DNA of 64,000 nt from Endotrypanum monterogeii (GCA_000333855.2 CM007327.1:344687-408686), one strand, 5' to 3'; positions 42,118-54,500 are shown, numbered from the stretch's first letter. The notes: generated by a model not told the origin, from the letters alone. Translations and numbers: made by a program.

Positions 42118-43374
42118 ATGGAAGATAGCTCAAATCATATTTTTTTCATATCGGGCATCTCTAGAAAAGTTAATGGAGATGTTGTTGAAAATTACTTTCG
42201 CGACTACGGCGATGGAGTACATCTGCGACTTAAGCGGGACAAGAACGGACTATCACTAGGCTACGGATGGTTGACATTTGAACAGGTCGACATGGAACGC
42301 GTTCTAGTATCGAAGCATGTGTTAGGGGGATCACCAGTAATACTCAGGTATCAGTCGAGTAAAAAATCAACGGAACCCTCCCGTGCTTCTGCACCTCCGC
42401 CGTTACCATCCTCATCAGCTACACCGGCGACGGAGCCCCCAAAGCTACAGGAACAGTCCAATCATCACAAAAGAAAGAAAGAAGAACCCCTCCAAATATC
42501 CACGCATATACCTTCTCGGCGCACTCAAGCTCCAAAGGAGATTATTGCACCGATGCCCAACACATCTGCTGAAGCAGTAGCTCCACCGGTAGCTCCACAG
42601 AAACTGGAAACTGCACCCGTACCCTCTCACACTCCCGTGTGCCAGGCACCACCTTCGCAGCATAATGTTTTACCTCCACCAGGAACTCCAGCGCAACCAG
42701 TGTTTGTGTGCATACCACTGAGTATTTGCCCCGGTGCTTTTTTACACGATCCACGGGTCTTTTGCTGCACACTGGATCCTTCACATGTTGGCAAACTGAG
42801 TATACTAGCAACACCAACTTCGGGCACAAGTTCTTCAGAGAACTACTGTGTATATCCAACTTTCGCTGCCTCAGGCATTCCTCAACAGCAGCTTTCTACT
42901 TCTCCGCATGTCCAAAGTGTGTACTCAACAGCGCACACACTAAATTCAATGGTGCCATCATCTTCAGGTGTACCACCACCTCCAGGGCCACCACCTCCAC
43001 AATCAACGGCGCCTATTCACGGCGCCGTGCCACCGCCGCCAGGACCACCACCCTCACAATCAAGAGCACCTATTCACGACGCCGTTCCACCACCACCTGG
43101 ACCACCACCTCCGCAATCAACGGCACCTATTCACGGCGCCGTACCACCGCCGCCAGGACCACCACCCTCACAATCAAGAGCACCTATTCACGGCGCCGTT
43201 CCACCACCACCTGGACCACCACCTCCGCAATCAACGGCACCTATTCACGGCGCCGTTCCACCACCACCTGGACCACCACCAGTCCGAGGTGGCGTACCTG
43301 TAGCTTTTCTCCGAGCACCAGGTATTTCTGGTCCCCCTCCGCCACCCGGTCCGCCTCCACTATCTTACTCTTAG
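42118..43374 (+). CDS. RRM protein with proline-rich tandem repeats
   Basis: 418 residues from the first ATG. An RNA-recognition motif fills about residues 6-82: RNP2-like HIFFISGI, RNP1-like LGYGWLTF, and a final strand PVILRYQSS. A Lys-rich polar segment and a Pro/Ala-rich middle follow. The C-terminal quarter is five 19-residue repeats of the type VPPPPGPPPPQSTAPIHGA, then a last PPPPGPPP block. The polyproline runs resemble formin FH1 or WW/SH3-binding segments, so an RNA-binding protein with a protein-docking tail is inferred. Codon use and base composition are visibly AT-richer outside the repeats than in genes left of the tRNA, a feature shared with the next gene. Its RNA target is unknown. 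Confidence 0.82.
   Translation: MEDSSNHIFFISGISRKVNGDVVENYFRDYGDGVHLRLKRDKNGLSLGYGWLTFEQVDMERVLVSKHVLGGSPVILRYQSSKKSTEPSRASAPPPLPSSSATPATEPPKLQEQSNHHKRKKEEPLQISTHIPSRRTQAPKEIIAPMPNTSAEAVAPPVAPQKLETAPVPSHTPVCQAPPSQHNVLPPPGTPAQPVFVCIPLSICPGAFLHDPRVFCCTLDPSHVGKLSILATPTSGTSSSENYCVYPTFAASGIPQQQLSTSPHVQSVYSTAHTLNSMVPSSSGVPPPPGPPPPQSTAPIHGAVPPPPGPPPSQSRAPIHDAVPPPPGPPPPQSTAPIHGAVPPPPGPPPSQSRAPIHGAVPPPPGPPPPQSTAPIHGAVPPPPGPPPVRGGVPVAFLRAPGISGPPPPPGPPPLSYS
42967..43251 (+). repeat. 57-bp coding tandem repeat, five units
   Basis: Units start at 42967, 43024, 43081, 43138 and 43195, with a partial sixth at 43252. Units 2 and 4 share QSRAPIH and the ccgccgcca spelling; units 3 and 5 share QSTAPIH and ccaccacct, so a 114-bp dimer has been duplicated. 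Confidence 0.92.
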
Positions 43375-44371
43375 CAGACCATTTTCGGCCGATACTATTT
43401 TCATATATATAAATAAATAAATGAAAAAAAATATATATATATATTAATTGGTGTGTGTATGTAAATAAATATAATATGTATGTAATTAATATATTTATAT
43501 ATTTATATATATATATATATATTCATATACATATATGTTTTTCTATATACATTGAGAAAAAAAGATATATATGCTTCCCTGTGCGCATTCGGGTGGCCTT
43601 TGTAAACGATAAAAAAAAAGGACTTGACGAAGCAACCCCTTTTTTTTTATTGCTGGTAGGCGGGAGATGAGAATGAATTCGAAACTTCATGTGACTGCTT
43701 CGTCATCGTACAGCAAAGAACGCCTCGGCAAGGTAAATCTCTGGATTTACTGCTCTCGTCTCGCGTAAAATCTCCTTTTGTATATTTTGCACTTTAATTG
43801 CTTGAATTCAAAATGACCCAAAGAAGAGTAACGGAATTAAATTATAGATACGATTGTAATTGAACCCGGGCATATTTGCGGTGTATGAGGTAACTTGTCT
43901 TTGAATCTATGTAGTTTCAACAAGCAACGAAGCTCAAGTTTCACATCTTCTATTTCCGAGGCATGATAAAATATGGTATTACATAATACTCGTTTTCCTG
44001 TCTTCCTAAATCAATATGTGGCTTTTAAGTGTATGCTCTCTGGTATGCAACGCGGCTAAATAACATCATTCTCCACTGGTCGGGCTTATCTCTGCGGAAA
44101 ATTCCCTGTGTGACTCACCTTTTTATTCTTTACCAGGAATTAATTTTATTTTGTTACTTTCCACACCTATTTCCTTCATCGGTATGTTTCTTTTTTAATC
44201 AAGTATAAAAGAACCTGATTGCGTGTCAACTCGGCAGACCTCATCCTGTTCGTTAAGCCCAACGGCATGGTTCTCCACATTTTGGTGAGACGTTCGATTA
44301 AAAAAAAAAAGAAACACAAAGGTGAAGGAAAGGTTTAAAGGCAACATTCTTTTTCCATTTGCCTATGAATC
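43375..44371 (+). other. AT-rich spacer
   Basis: No gene seen. TA/TAAA runs fill about 43403-43525. The rest is AT-rich unique sequence unlike the T/C-tract spacers elsewhere. A tract at 44187-44196 with AG at 44202-44203 may be the splice acceptor for the mutase gene. Confidence 0.6.
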
Positions 44372-46165
44372 ATGGAGTTAAAACAAGCCCAGAGGTCAAA
44401 CCGTCATGAAATTTTTACTAGCGTTTTTTTCGATGAGCTGAAATGCATTATTGACACCGAGTTTCCCCTGCGTCACGACCTGGTAAAAAACCCACTGAGC
44501 TACGGAACAGCAGGATTTCGTTCCAATGCACAACTCCTTTCACCGGTTGCGGCACGTGTCGCCATGGTAGCTGCACTTCGATCCGTGTACTGCCAAGGCA
44601 AACGGCCAGCTGAATTTCAGAGTGCACCTTGTACAGTCGGTGTTATGATCACCGCATCTCACAATCCGTACGTGGATAATGGATTCAAAATTATTGATGT
44701 CGATGGTGGAATGCTTGTACCATCCTGGGAGGAGTGGTGCACGCGCGCTGCAAATGCGTCCACCGGAAAAGACTTGGAAAAGGTAATGAAGGACTGTATG
44801 GCGCACGATCCTGACGCGTTCCAGCCGAGAGAGCACTCGCGCTGTCAGGTATCTTTTTCGAGGGACACAAGGCCAAGCGGTGAGGAAATCGTGAATTCAG
44901 GTTTGAGAACTCTGAGTCTTTTACAACACACCACCGCAGTCTCCTATACACCAGTTTCGACGCCTCACATGCACTTTGCAGTCGCGAAGGCGAACGAGCT
45001 CGCGTTGCCCAGCGTGTTGGAGGCGCCTTCTTATTATCATGAGCTTTTGACGGGCTTCGAAGAGCTGTATCGATTTGCAAGCGAGGGCCGAAAATCAATC
45101 GGTGGAGGAGATCCACCACAGAGGCTAGTTGTGGATTGTGCAAACGGGATCGGCTCCCTGATGATGAAAGAGCTCTTTGCTGCCTCAGAAAAACACCTAG
45201 ATTCTGCGGCTTTATCAACTTTTTTTGAACCGCATTTAGTAGACTGTAATGATCAAGATGAAACAATGCTGAACAACAATTGCGGTGCTGACTTCGCAAA
45301 GCAGTACACAACCCCATCTGCTGAAATGTCTGCGTGGCCCAGCACCTGTCCACCCGATGTGAACCCTACTGAGGCACATTTCTACTCTCTCGATGGCGAT
45401 GCGGACCGTGTTGTCGCATTTTTCCATGACCCGAAGAGAGATTCCCAGTGGGTCTTCCTGGATGGCGATCGGATTTGTATTTTGTACGCAATGCTGCTTC
45501 ATAAGTGGCTTGGCGCAGAGCAGATGCAGAGCTTGGATGTGGCTGTTGTACAGACAGCGTACGCAAACGGTGCAGCAACAGAGTTTCTTGAAAAAAAACT
45601 TCACATGCGGGTCTACACTGCTGCAACTGGAGTCAAAAATCTACATCCGATCGCGCAGGCGCGTGACGTAGGCATTTATTTCGAGGCAAATGGCCATGGT
45701 ACAGTGTTAATATCTCCAAATGTAATTTCTGGGCTCATGTTGAGCGTGCCCGAAAAAAAATTTCCACTTGCTGCAATGCGGCGTCTACTTTCTCAGTGCT
45801 GTGGTGACGCGATAGCGGATATGCTGATGTGCGAAATCGCACTAAAGGCTTTGGATATGACATTTGAGGACTGGGCCGATTTATATATCGATCGACCTTA
45901 CAAGCTCACGAAAGTCATCGTAGCGAACCGCGATCGGATCACGACTACCCCTGATGAGCGTCGAGCGTTGTCGCCTCCTGGCATGCAAGATGAAATTGAT
46001 GCCGCTGTTTCTATGGCGATGTCTCGCTGTGAGGCGGCGCGGGCGTTTGTCCGACCCAGCGGTACGGAGCCCGCCGTTCGAGTGTATGCGGAGGCCACTG
46101 ATTCGTTGGTGTGTGATTGGCTCTCCGAAGAAGTTACACGGGTAGTTGAGACGTACGGTAGTTGA
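44372..46165 (+). CDS. Phosphoacetylglucosamine mutase
   Basis: Converts GlcNAc-6-phosphate to GlcNAc-1-phosphate, the step before UDP-GlcNAc, which feeds GPI anchors and N-glycans. The 597 residues carry all four alpha-D-phosphohexomutase signatures: YGTAGFR near 49-55, the active-site loop MITASHNPYVDNGFKI with phospho-Ser at about 96, the metal loop DGDADRV at 341-347, the sugar-binding loop FEANGHGTV, and the phosphate-binding loop RPSGTEPAVRVYAEA near 561. FEANGHGT and the overall length fit the eukaryotic AGM1 subgroup rather than phosphoglucomutase. In Trypanosoma brucei this enzyme is also reported to act on glucose phosphates; the same may hold here. No presequence or PTS1 (ends VETYGS). 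The gene is AT-richer than most of its neighbours. Confidence 0.93.
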   Translation: MELKQAQRSNRHEIFTSVFFDELKCIIDTEFPLRHDLVKNPLSYGTAGFRSNAQLLSPVAARVAMVAALRSVYCQGKRPAEFQSAPCTVGVMITASHNPYVDNGFKIIDVDGGMLVPSWEEWCTRAANASTGKDLEKVMKDCMAHDPDAFQPREHSRCQVSFSRDTRPSGEEIVNSGLRTLSLLQHTTAVSYTPVSTPHMHFAVAKANELALPSVLEAPSYYHELLTGFEELYRFASEGRKSIGGGDPPQRLVVDCANGIGSLMMKELFAASEKHLDSAALSTFFEPHLVDCNDQDETMLNNNCGADFAKQYTTPSAEMSAWPSTCPPDVNPTEAHFYSLDGDADRVVAFFHDPKRDSQWVFLDGDRICILYAMLLHKWLGAEQMQSLDVAVVQTAYANGAATEFLEKKLHMRVYTAATGVKNLHPIAQARDVGIYFEANGHGTVLISPNVISGLMLSVPEKKFPLAAMRRLLSQCCGDAIADMLMCEIALKALDMTFEDWADLYIDRPYKLTKVIVANRDRITTTPDERRALSPPGMQDEIDAAVSMAMSRCEAARAFVRPSGTEPAVRVYAEATDSLVCDWLSEEVTRVVETYGS

Positions 46166-47457
46166 GGCGTGTTTCTGTTTGGATTGTCTAAGCAGATGCA
46201 TTTTTTTTTTTTGCGATTTCATTCACTCTGAGTTCCGTTCAGGATGGGGATAGCGCCCTATCCACAAAAAAAAAAGTCATTGAGACTTGCTCATTTCCTA
46301 TTACTCTTCTTCTTGGTGCATGTCACGATTGTTTTTTTTTCTTTTTTTTGTTTTAAAAAGAAACTATCTCCCTCTTGCTTTTTCTCCTTCGCCGCCCAGG
46401 GAAAGACTCCACAAACGTTTCGGCAGCAGTGGAGAAAAAGAAAAGGAATATGAATGAATTCGCCAGCACTGTAAACATCACTTCTTTCGTTTCTTAGAAG
46501 AGACAAAAAAGAAAAAAAAAGCACTCCATTTCCCGCCACCGTTATTATTCCTTTTTTTTTCTGTGTGATGTCTCCCATGTTTTTGCTTGTGACATGGCAA
46601 GGTTGCAGAGTTTGGTAGGAAAAGCTTCTCGTTTTGTTGAGAGCATAGCTTTTTTTTTTCCCCCTTTTCTTCCTTTGGGACTACACTGACAAGTTTTTGA
46701 CTATTATTTTGTCCTGCTGCTCCTCCTGGACATCGCCTTTTTTTTTCGAATCGCGGCAGGGGAAACAGAGAGGCGAATGAACGCATGTAGCGATAGCCGC
46801 GTGCACAGGTCCATATATGGTGTGTACAGTGACACATATACACATTCACTCGAGAAAAAAACAAACAAACCTCAAATTAAAGTTGCCAAACGAATCCACA
46901 ACTGTTAGGCTTTAGAGAGGGAGAGAGCGGGTGTGGTGGTTTATCTCTAACGTGCCGCTGCTTCCCTTTCGCGTATCTGTCATGGCAGTGATGCCCGGTG
47001 GCTCAATGCTGTGATACGAGGGCACCCTCCCGGTCCCCCCCTTTTGCACACCCTTATAGTACTATTTCTTCCTCACATTGTTCTCTCTCCACATCCGTGC
47101 TAGGAGGGCGAAAGGAGACGATGCACGTGGGCAGACCCACAATGCGTTTTCCTTTATGTTCAAGAAAAGTTTTTTTTTACCCTGCCCTTGCCCCCCATTC
47201 TTCTCTCCCCCTTCATCTCACCTCTCTCTCGCTCCCCTTTGTTTTTCCTTTTTCTCACCGATCTTTATGTACATGTGTACACACACACACACACACACAC
47301 TTGATTTTTTATTGGCGGCTGCCCGCAGCAACATTTTCAGACAATTCTCAAAGTCGAAAGTTGCACGAGGCACATCGGTCCGCAGACACTGCACACCTAC
47401 AAGCATACACGTATAGATAGAAAAAAAAATATATATATAATATACTACATACACCCC

Positions 47458-47513
<56 letters not shown>

Positions 47514-48485
47514 TCCATATACGCACGCACATACACGCACACGCACAAACATACCGCTATATCGATTTCACAGAACGTGGAGGTGGAAAAACAAAAGGGC
47601 ACGGGATCGTACCGGTGTCTTGATCGTTCTGTTGTTTTGTTTCTTGGAGTTTTTTTTTTTGTCCTTGACCTTTCTCCCCGTCCCAATTTTTTTTCTCGAC
47701 AGGCACATCCAAACAAGTCTTCCCCCCCCATTCTCCCAGAGTCCTCATTGAAGCTCCGTGGGTGTCGCTGTCGCGGCTGATTTATTTTTCTTCTCGTTGG
47801 TTGCTGCATTCTGAAAGGGGGTCCGAGGGTGAATGAGTGAGTCGAGATACATATTATCCCCCCTGCATTTCTTTTTTATTCCCCTTCAAGTCCTCGTTTT
47901 TTTTTTTTGTGAGTATTAGAGAACTCCTCCCTGAGCTACGCCGTTGCTGAAGGGGGTTTTCAAATCCACAGAGAGAGATACTCAAGACAGCCTCCCTCCC
48001 TCTCCCCCCCCTTCCTTCATTTTCGCCTTGTGCACACGAGGAGCGTAGGGGTCAAGCGATAACAAAAAGAGCGAAATAAACTTTTTTTTTTCGAACTGGA
48101 AACACTGTAGCCCCGTGACGCGAGGTCAATCACAGCCAACCTTTCAGCTCCACCCCTTCCCCATTTTCAAGTTGGTTTCTTTCTGTTCTATTTACTTTTT
48201 CTTCTTTACAATAACACGCCCCCCCCCCCTCCCACACACGCGCACAGTTTCGTGACCCTAAGAATACATATATATATATATATAGATACACGCCTACTTT
48301 CTTTTGCCGCAGGCACGAAAAGGCTGAGGTGTGTGTGGGTGAGTCTGCCAACACAGAAGCGGGAGGGGGGAAGTGAGCAAGAAGAGGCAAAAGGAGAGAG
48401 ACTGTAGCAACAGGAGAATACACTACCACCTAAATACAAGTAGTCTACTGCAAAGGATCACTCAAAAGAAAATATATTTTAGATC

Positions 48486-48509
48486 AGTGTTGGTGCGCAC
48501 ACCAACACT
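48486..48509. repeat. Hairpin, 10-bp stem, tetraloop
   Basis: AGTGTTGGTG at 48486-48495 pairs with CACCAACACT at 48500-48509 around cgca. It lies just before the pyrimidine tract that precedes the large surface-protein gene. Confidence 0.8.
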
Positions 48510-48518
48510 CAGGAGGCA

Positions 48519-48550
48519 TTTTTTTTTGTTTTTCCTTATTTCCCCGTGAG
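48519..48550 (+). promoter_or_regulatory. Predicted spliced-leader acceptor for the first large surface-protein gene
   Basis: A T-rich tract (ttttttttgtttttccttat and on) is followed by AG at 48549-48550, 14 nt before the ATG at 48565. This gives a very short 5' UTR, like that of the paralogue at 59530. Confidence 0.55.
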
Positions 48551-48564
48551 TGAGCGTCGCTCAA

Positions 48565-51500
48565 ATGACGCCGTTACGAAGATGTTGCGTGACGCTTCTT
48601 GTGTGTGTGTTCCTCATCTCTGTGGTGGCGTGCGCTGACGATGGCCGCATCGATTTCACTTCTGGTTTGGCTGTGAAGACGAAGCCGGAGCTCCCGCTCC
48701 TGGATGTTGTGTTTCTTGCCACCACCTCTGTGGGCCCAGACCGAACGCTGTACATCTCCTCCACGAACGATTGTCAGGGTCGAATCTCGCCCATCTGCAC
48801 CCTCGGTCGCTCTCAGGTAGGTGTGAACTTTGACCCCACGACGTGCATCTTCAACGTCACATCGGCATCGCTAGGGTTGGACTTGTTGGCGGCACCAGAG
48901 ATCCCTTTGCTGTATTGGTGCAGTAGCGTTACCGGAACAAATACCCCATTTGAGCAGCTGTACATGAACCGTGTGCAGCTCACACCTGGCTATGCTCACC
49001 CTGGGATGGAGGCCACGTTTACCTTCAACGAGGCGACCCCTGTCGGTACCACCGTGGGGTTCTACGCCGACAAAGACTGTGATAGAAGTTTGGCCGATCT
49101 TCAAGAGACGACGCTACAGAGTTCACGCAAATTGAAGGCTACCATCGGAACTCAGATGCTCACGTTTGTGTGTGCATCCATTCCAACTGTCTTCAACAAC
49201 GTATCCCGCATGGCGTTGCGCTCGGTGGTGTACAGCGCGTCACCCTACGACATCTTCATCACCCAGGGCATTCGCCACCGTAACACACTCCTCTCCGCTT
49301 CCGCTTCCTTCCACTACGTCTCTCTCTCCTCTGACCCGCAGTGCCTGACACTGGCGCAGGCCTATCAGCCCGTGACAGGGAGCGATCCTAGGCTGCGGAT
49401 CGAGGTTGGACGAGGGGAGTACTATTTCTGTGCTGTCATTGTTCGTGGTCTGGGGGGCGTTGGTGTTTTTGTGCCAGCCAAAACTGTCTTCACAGTGCTC
49501 GAGTATGGCATTCAGCCGCACACCATGTACGCTGCGCACGCCACCCGCATGTCGTTCTCCCTAGACAGTGCATCTTCGGAGAGTTCTTTGGAGGGTGCCC
49601 TCTATACCACCACGGCGTGTGGCGAGGACGGCAAAGCCCCGGTGACGGGGTGGAGTGCGGCGATGACATGGTCGGTTGGACTGACAGGAACCTACTATGC
49701 ATGTGTGCGTACAAATAAGTCCATGAAACCGGATGATATCGGCTACGTTAATCAGGTGGTTGTCTCAAATATCCCCGCCGTCTCCCTCGCTCGCAATCCG
49801 GCTATCACAGGTCTAAGCGAGTTGGCTACAGTGACACGCAGCCCTCTCGATGATATGCCCTCAGCCGTTGTCGCAGTCGGACTGTCAACTACCCCGAACT
49901 GCGATACCATCTTCACGTCTGGTAACACGACAGAGACGGGCAACTCCGCATCTTTTTATGTCCCTGAAAGCGCACCAGGTGTCGTGTACTACTGTGTCTC
50001 GAACAGACTCACGGCAGACGCGAGCGGCGGTGGCAGCAGCGAGTCCACCACTGCGGTCTACTACCACATTGGATCGCTGGACCTGCGCACCTACAGCTTG
50101 TCCTATCCTCCCCTGCGCACGCATACAACAATTGAGGTGGGTCTGGACAGCGACGTGGTCTTTGGGGAGAAGACCTTCATGTGCCTGACACCTGCTCCTC
50201 TCCCCAGCGGCGGAGGAGGCGCCATGGACGACGGCGACGCCTGTGACGCTGCGGGGAGTGCTTTGACCATGGAGTTTGAACTTTCCGGTTTCATTACTAC
50301 GCTCTCTCCCGTACTCTTCCCAGTGGAGGGCAATTGGCTGCTTTGTGTGCGGGAGCCTAGCGTAGCAGGTGAGGCGTATGTGCGACTGCGCACGCTGAGC
50401 GTATACGGAGACGCTACGGTGAGTCCAGGTGGTGTCATAGCAGGTCTCCCCGCCACGCTAGCTATCTCAGCGATACCACCGACCACAACGGTAAGCTTAA
50501 CGACGGGCAGCGCCTGCTCGACTGGTATGACGGTGGTGGCTACAACACAGTCGAGCCTAGCAGGTACTGCTTCCCTGAGATTCACGTACAGAAGCCTCGG
50601 CGACCTTCTCCTTTGCGTTGGGTACCGTGGCGAGAAAGACTCGCAGGGTACGGCGGCGCAGCTGATGGGGGCTGGTACTTTGGTGAGCACACATGTTCGC
50701 ACCGTTCCTTCTATGGCAGTGGCCTCCGAAGCGACGCAGCTGAATTTCGCTGCCCCCGGTGCTGCGTTGCTGAACGGTAACATTGCTCTGCTCGTGCCCC
50801 CGAGCGTTTCCAGCAAAAGCAGCCCGACTAGCTGTCCGACATCCGCAACTGCCGGACTTCTTCAGGTGCCCATCTCTATACCTCCTTCCACCACCACTGG
50901 CACGATCGCCGTGGCCTCCTTTACGCCCTCCATCAACACGGTGGGCACGATCTATCTCGTATGCGTTGGTGCAGGCGAATTGTTCGTCTCCGCAGGTACC
51001 GTGGCTATTATCGCGGCGCCGACTGTCACGGTCGAGCCGTCGCCACTCTCCTTGGGGCTCCCAGCCCACGTAGTTTTCAGTGGTGATGTCATGTCCCACT
51101 CCAGCGCAGACACATTTGCTGTGATCAAGGCCACAGAGAGCTGCACGTCCGACCTCAGTCGCGCGACAGTGTTCAGCAAGGGCAGCGTGACCCCTTCCAC
51201 CGGTGCGGCAGAGGCCTTTATTGCGCCACTTCTCTCTAGCGCTGTCTCCTCTGTGCGCTTCTGTGTTGCGCAGAAAAAGGAACTGGTTAGTGACACTCTT
51301 GGCTACGCAAACGCCGGCACCACAGACCTGATCCAGTTCACTTCAGTGACCAGGTATGCACAGCGCGACCGACCAAACACGCTTCTTGGAAAGCCTCTCC
51401 TCAGCGCATCCTCTCTCTTCCTCGTTAAGTGCAACGGTGTGGCGTGTGATGCTCGCAACGCCGACACCGCGTGCACTTCCCCCACCGCGCCGAGGTACAC

Positions 51501-54500
51501 CACCAACAGTCAATCCCCGCTGAGGGCTCCAATAGGCACGTACTTCTTGTGTCAGAGCGTCTCGTCCGTGAAGGCTGTCGTCGGCTCCAGCACGACGGTG
51601 GAGGTGGTGGATCCGTTTCAGATGAGCACGTCGGCTGACACCTCGAGGCTTCGTTTGTACGTACCGTTCACCGTGTCCATGTCTGGCGGTCCCGGCGGTG
51701 CGGACGCGCAGTACACGGTGAAGGCGCAGCCCGCGTCTGCGGCATGTGGGGCGATCGCTGCTGAGTCGCAGAGCTTTGTTATTGGTGGCGGCCCAACAGA
51801 GATCACCATCACGGACCTCCAACCAATGCAGGACATTCACTTCTGCGTTGAGCCATCACCGGTCGACAGCTTCGAGGTGCTGACGGGGACGCTGCAGCAC
51901 TACATGGCGCCTGTGGCGGTGATCGGCGACCGTGCGACGACGCTGACGTCTGGCAGCGTGAGGAGTGGCGGCACGGCTGTGCTGTCGCGCACGGCGGACT
52001 GCCTGAGCGTCGTAGGTGGCGGCGGTGCGGCACCGATCACCGACGCGAGGGTGACATTCACGGTGGTGTCGTGTGGCGCGAACGCGGCTCTGACATCGCT
52101 GCACTACTGTGAGGCGGTTGGCGGCGGTGCGTACGTGACGCGCGGGCTGGTTGGGTTGCTGCGCTCGAGCGCGTGCAGCGGGGGCGCTGGCGCGAGCATC
52201 GCTGATGTGGATGCCGTGCCTGGTGCCGCGATCAGCAACTACGGGATTGACGCTGCGTACCTGACGAGCCCGCGACTGTCTGCGTTGTCTGACTGCAGCG
52301 CGCTGCTGGACACAAGCGTTGCGAGCGTTGGGTACGCGCCGGGCGTTGGCGAGCGCGCTGCGTTCCACGTGTGCACCACGGTTGTGGGCGACGCGGGCCT
52401 GAGGTTCACGACTACGCGCCCGACGCTGCGCGTCGCGAACTGGGTCGTGTCGCCGACCGCCGCTGTGAGTCGGTACAACGCGACGGTGGGCGTTGCTGCG
52501 GGTATCGCGATGCGCGTGGACTACCCGACGCCGTCGAGCGAGACGTTNNNNNNNNNNNNNNNNNNNNNNNNNNNNNNNNNNNNNNNNNNNNNNNNNNNNN
52601 NNNNNNNNNNNNNNNNNNNNNNNNNNNNNNNNNNNNNNNNNNNNNNNNGCGACGCTGGCGGTTGCGCAGTTCCTGTCCGTGACGCCGCCTGCTGTGCAGC
52701 GCGTGGCGCCTGCTGTTGTGCGTGGCGGCGAGTACCGTGCGACGCTGGTGGTGGACGGCGCGCCGCCACTGTACTCGATGGTGCCTAGTGCGGACACTGG
52801 GTACACGCACAGCGCGTACTACGTGAGCGAGAGCCGCGACGTGTATCTGTCCGGCAACGCGTGCTCAAGCGTGCTTGTGGGAACGCAGAAATCGACGGTG
52901 ACGTCGAGCGGGAGCGTGTCGTTCGCGACGGCGGGCATTGGGGCGAGCGTGAGCACCGTGTCGCTGTGCGCGATAACCGCTGCGGGACCGGCGACCGTGC
53001 TGTCTGGTGTTGTTGTAGCACCTGGCCATGTGTACCCGACGGCGCTGGTGTCTGGTGCATTAGGCGCGCCGGTGTACGTGCCGGAGTACCCGGGGACGAC
53101 GTTCCAGCTGAGCGCGTCTGCGGGTGGGTGCGGGTCCGCTGCGGGGATGCCGAGCTTCACAACGGACGCGGAGGGCTACGGCGCTGTGGACCTCGTTGGC
53201 GGCGGCGGCGATGCGCTTGCGCCGGGCACGTACACGCTGTGCTACGGCGGTGTGGCGCTGGAGTCCGTGAAGCTGGTGCGGGCGTCGTACTTCGACGTGC
53301 GCGGGACGACGTTCGTCGTGGGCGTGGCCAGCACCGTGGCGTTGCTGCAGGACTTGACTGCTGCTGCGCTTGTGCCCGGGTTCAGCACTGCGCGCAGCTG
53401 CACGTCTGTGTCGTCCGAGTACGGCATGTGGACTGCTGAGACGAGCACGTCAGTGGTTGTGACTGCAGATAAGGTGTACACTGCTGGGCTGTACCTGTGC
53501 GCGCGTGCGCCGGTGAACGGGACGCTCGTCGCGCTGCCGGGTGCGTGGCCTGAGTCGCGGAGCGTGCAGTTCGTTGCGCCTTCGGTGCAGCTGCCGTCTG
53601 CTGGGTGGGACGCGTGCAGGACGTACACTCTGGACCAGTGCTATCCGCCCGGCGCGAGCGAGAGCGCTGCAACGTCGGTGCTAGCTGTCGTGCGCGGGGA
53701 CTGTTGCAGCGCGTCGAGTCGGCGTTCGGTTGTCGGGGAGGCGAGCATGGCGAGCGGGACGTGCGAGCTGAGGCTGGACTACGACAAGGTGGCCGCGCAC
53801 CCCGCGGGGTCGACATACCACGTGTGCGTCTGGGACAGTGCGGACGACTCTGTGTGCACGACTGTAGGCGAGGTGCGAGTGAACACGGACTGCACGCCCA
53901 GTGGTGACGGTGGCCGCGGGCTGAGTGCTGGGGCGCTCGCCGGCATCATTGTCACCTGTGTAGTTGTTGGAGTCGTTCTTGTAGGCTTATTTGTGTGGCT
54001 TCTCCGTGTCTGCTGCTGTCCGAGGGCGGAGGTGGCCACTAAATCGGAGAAGAACAGAGAGCTTATATCGTTTCAGGGCGGAGACGACAGTACGGGGGAT
54101 GTTGTGGGTTATGTCGTGCGTGGCCGTCACCCACTTCTCTACTACCCATCTGCAAACGCACTTGTGGGCCGTTCCGCAAGTACGTCCGTAGGGTATCCCT
54201 CTGTTACAGATTCGGGTCGCGGGTATTTCGAGGAGATGGAGGACGCTAACCGCGACCAGGTCGCGTTGCAGGAAGCGCGAGCGCGGTACAATATCCGACT
54301 GATGTTCGCCGAAGAGAAGAAGCTGCTCGAACTCGCGGCGAAGAACGACGAGGCGAATGCCGCAGGACTGGACAACACATTCTCCAGTGGGGATTCATAC
54401 CTATGTGGTGTAGCACAACCGGAATACAGACGCGTAGAGAGCATTCTGACCGAGGATGGGCGGATGACGCGAGAGATGGAGCACCCTGTCAATACTGCGT

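Larger units (their letters stand above)
46166..48564 (+). other. Spacer with microsatellites and a short hairpin
   Basis: No gene supported. It has many T- and A-runs, (CA)n at 47280-47300, (CA)n(TA)n at about 47456-47508, C-tract 48220-48230, TA run 48269-48284 and hairpin 48486-48509. Confidence 0.6.

Noticed and set aside
42967..43374. Regular 57-bp repeats that could be taken for a CRISPR array
   Set aside because: They are contiguous, in frame and encode a polyproline tail; there are no unique spacers and the genome is eukaryotic.
52493..52648. A biological frameshift or pseudogene in copy A
   Set aside because: The shift is explained exactly by the mis-sized N gap when the paralogue is used as a ruler.
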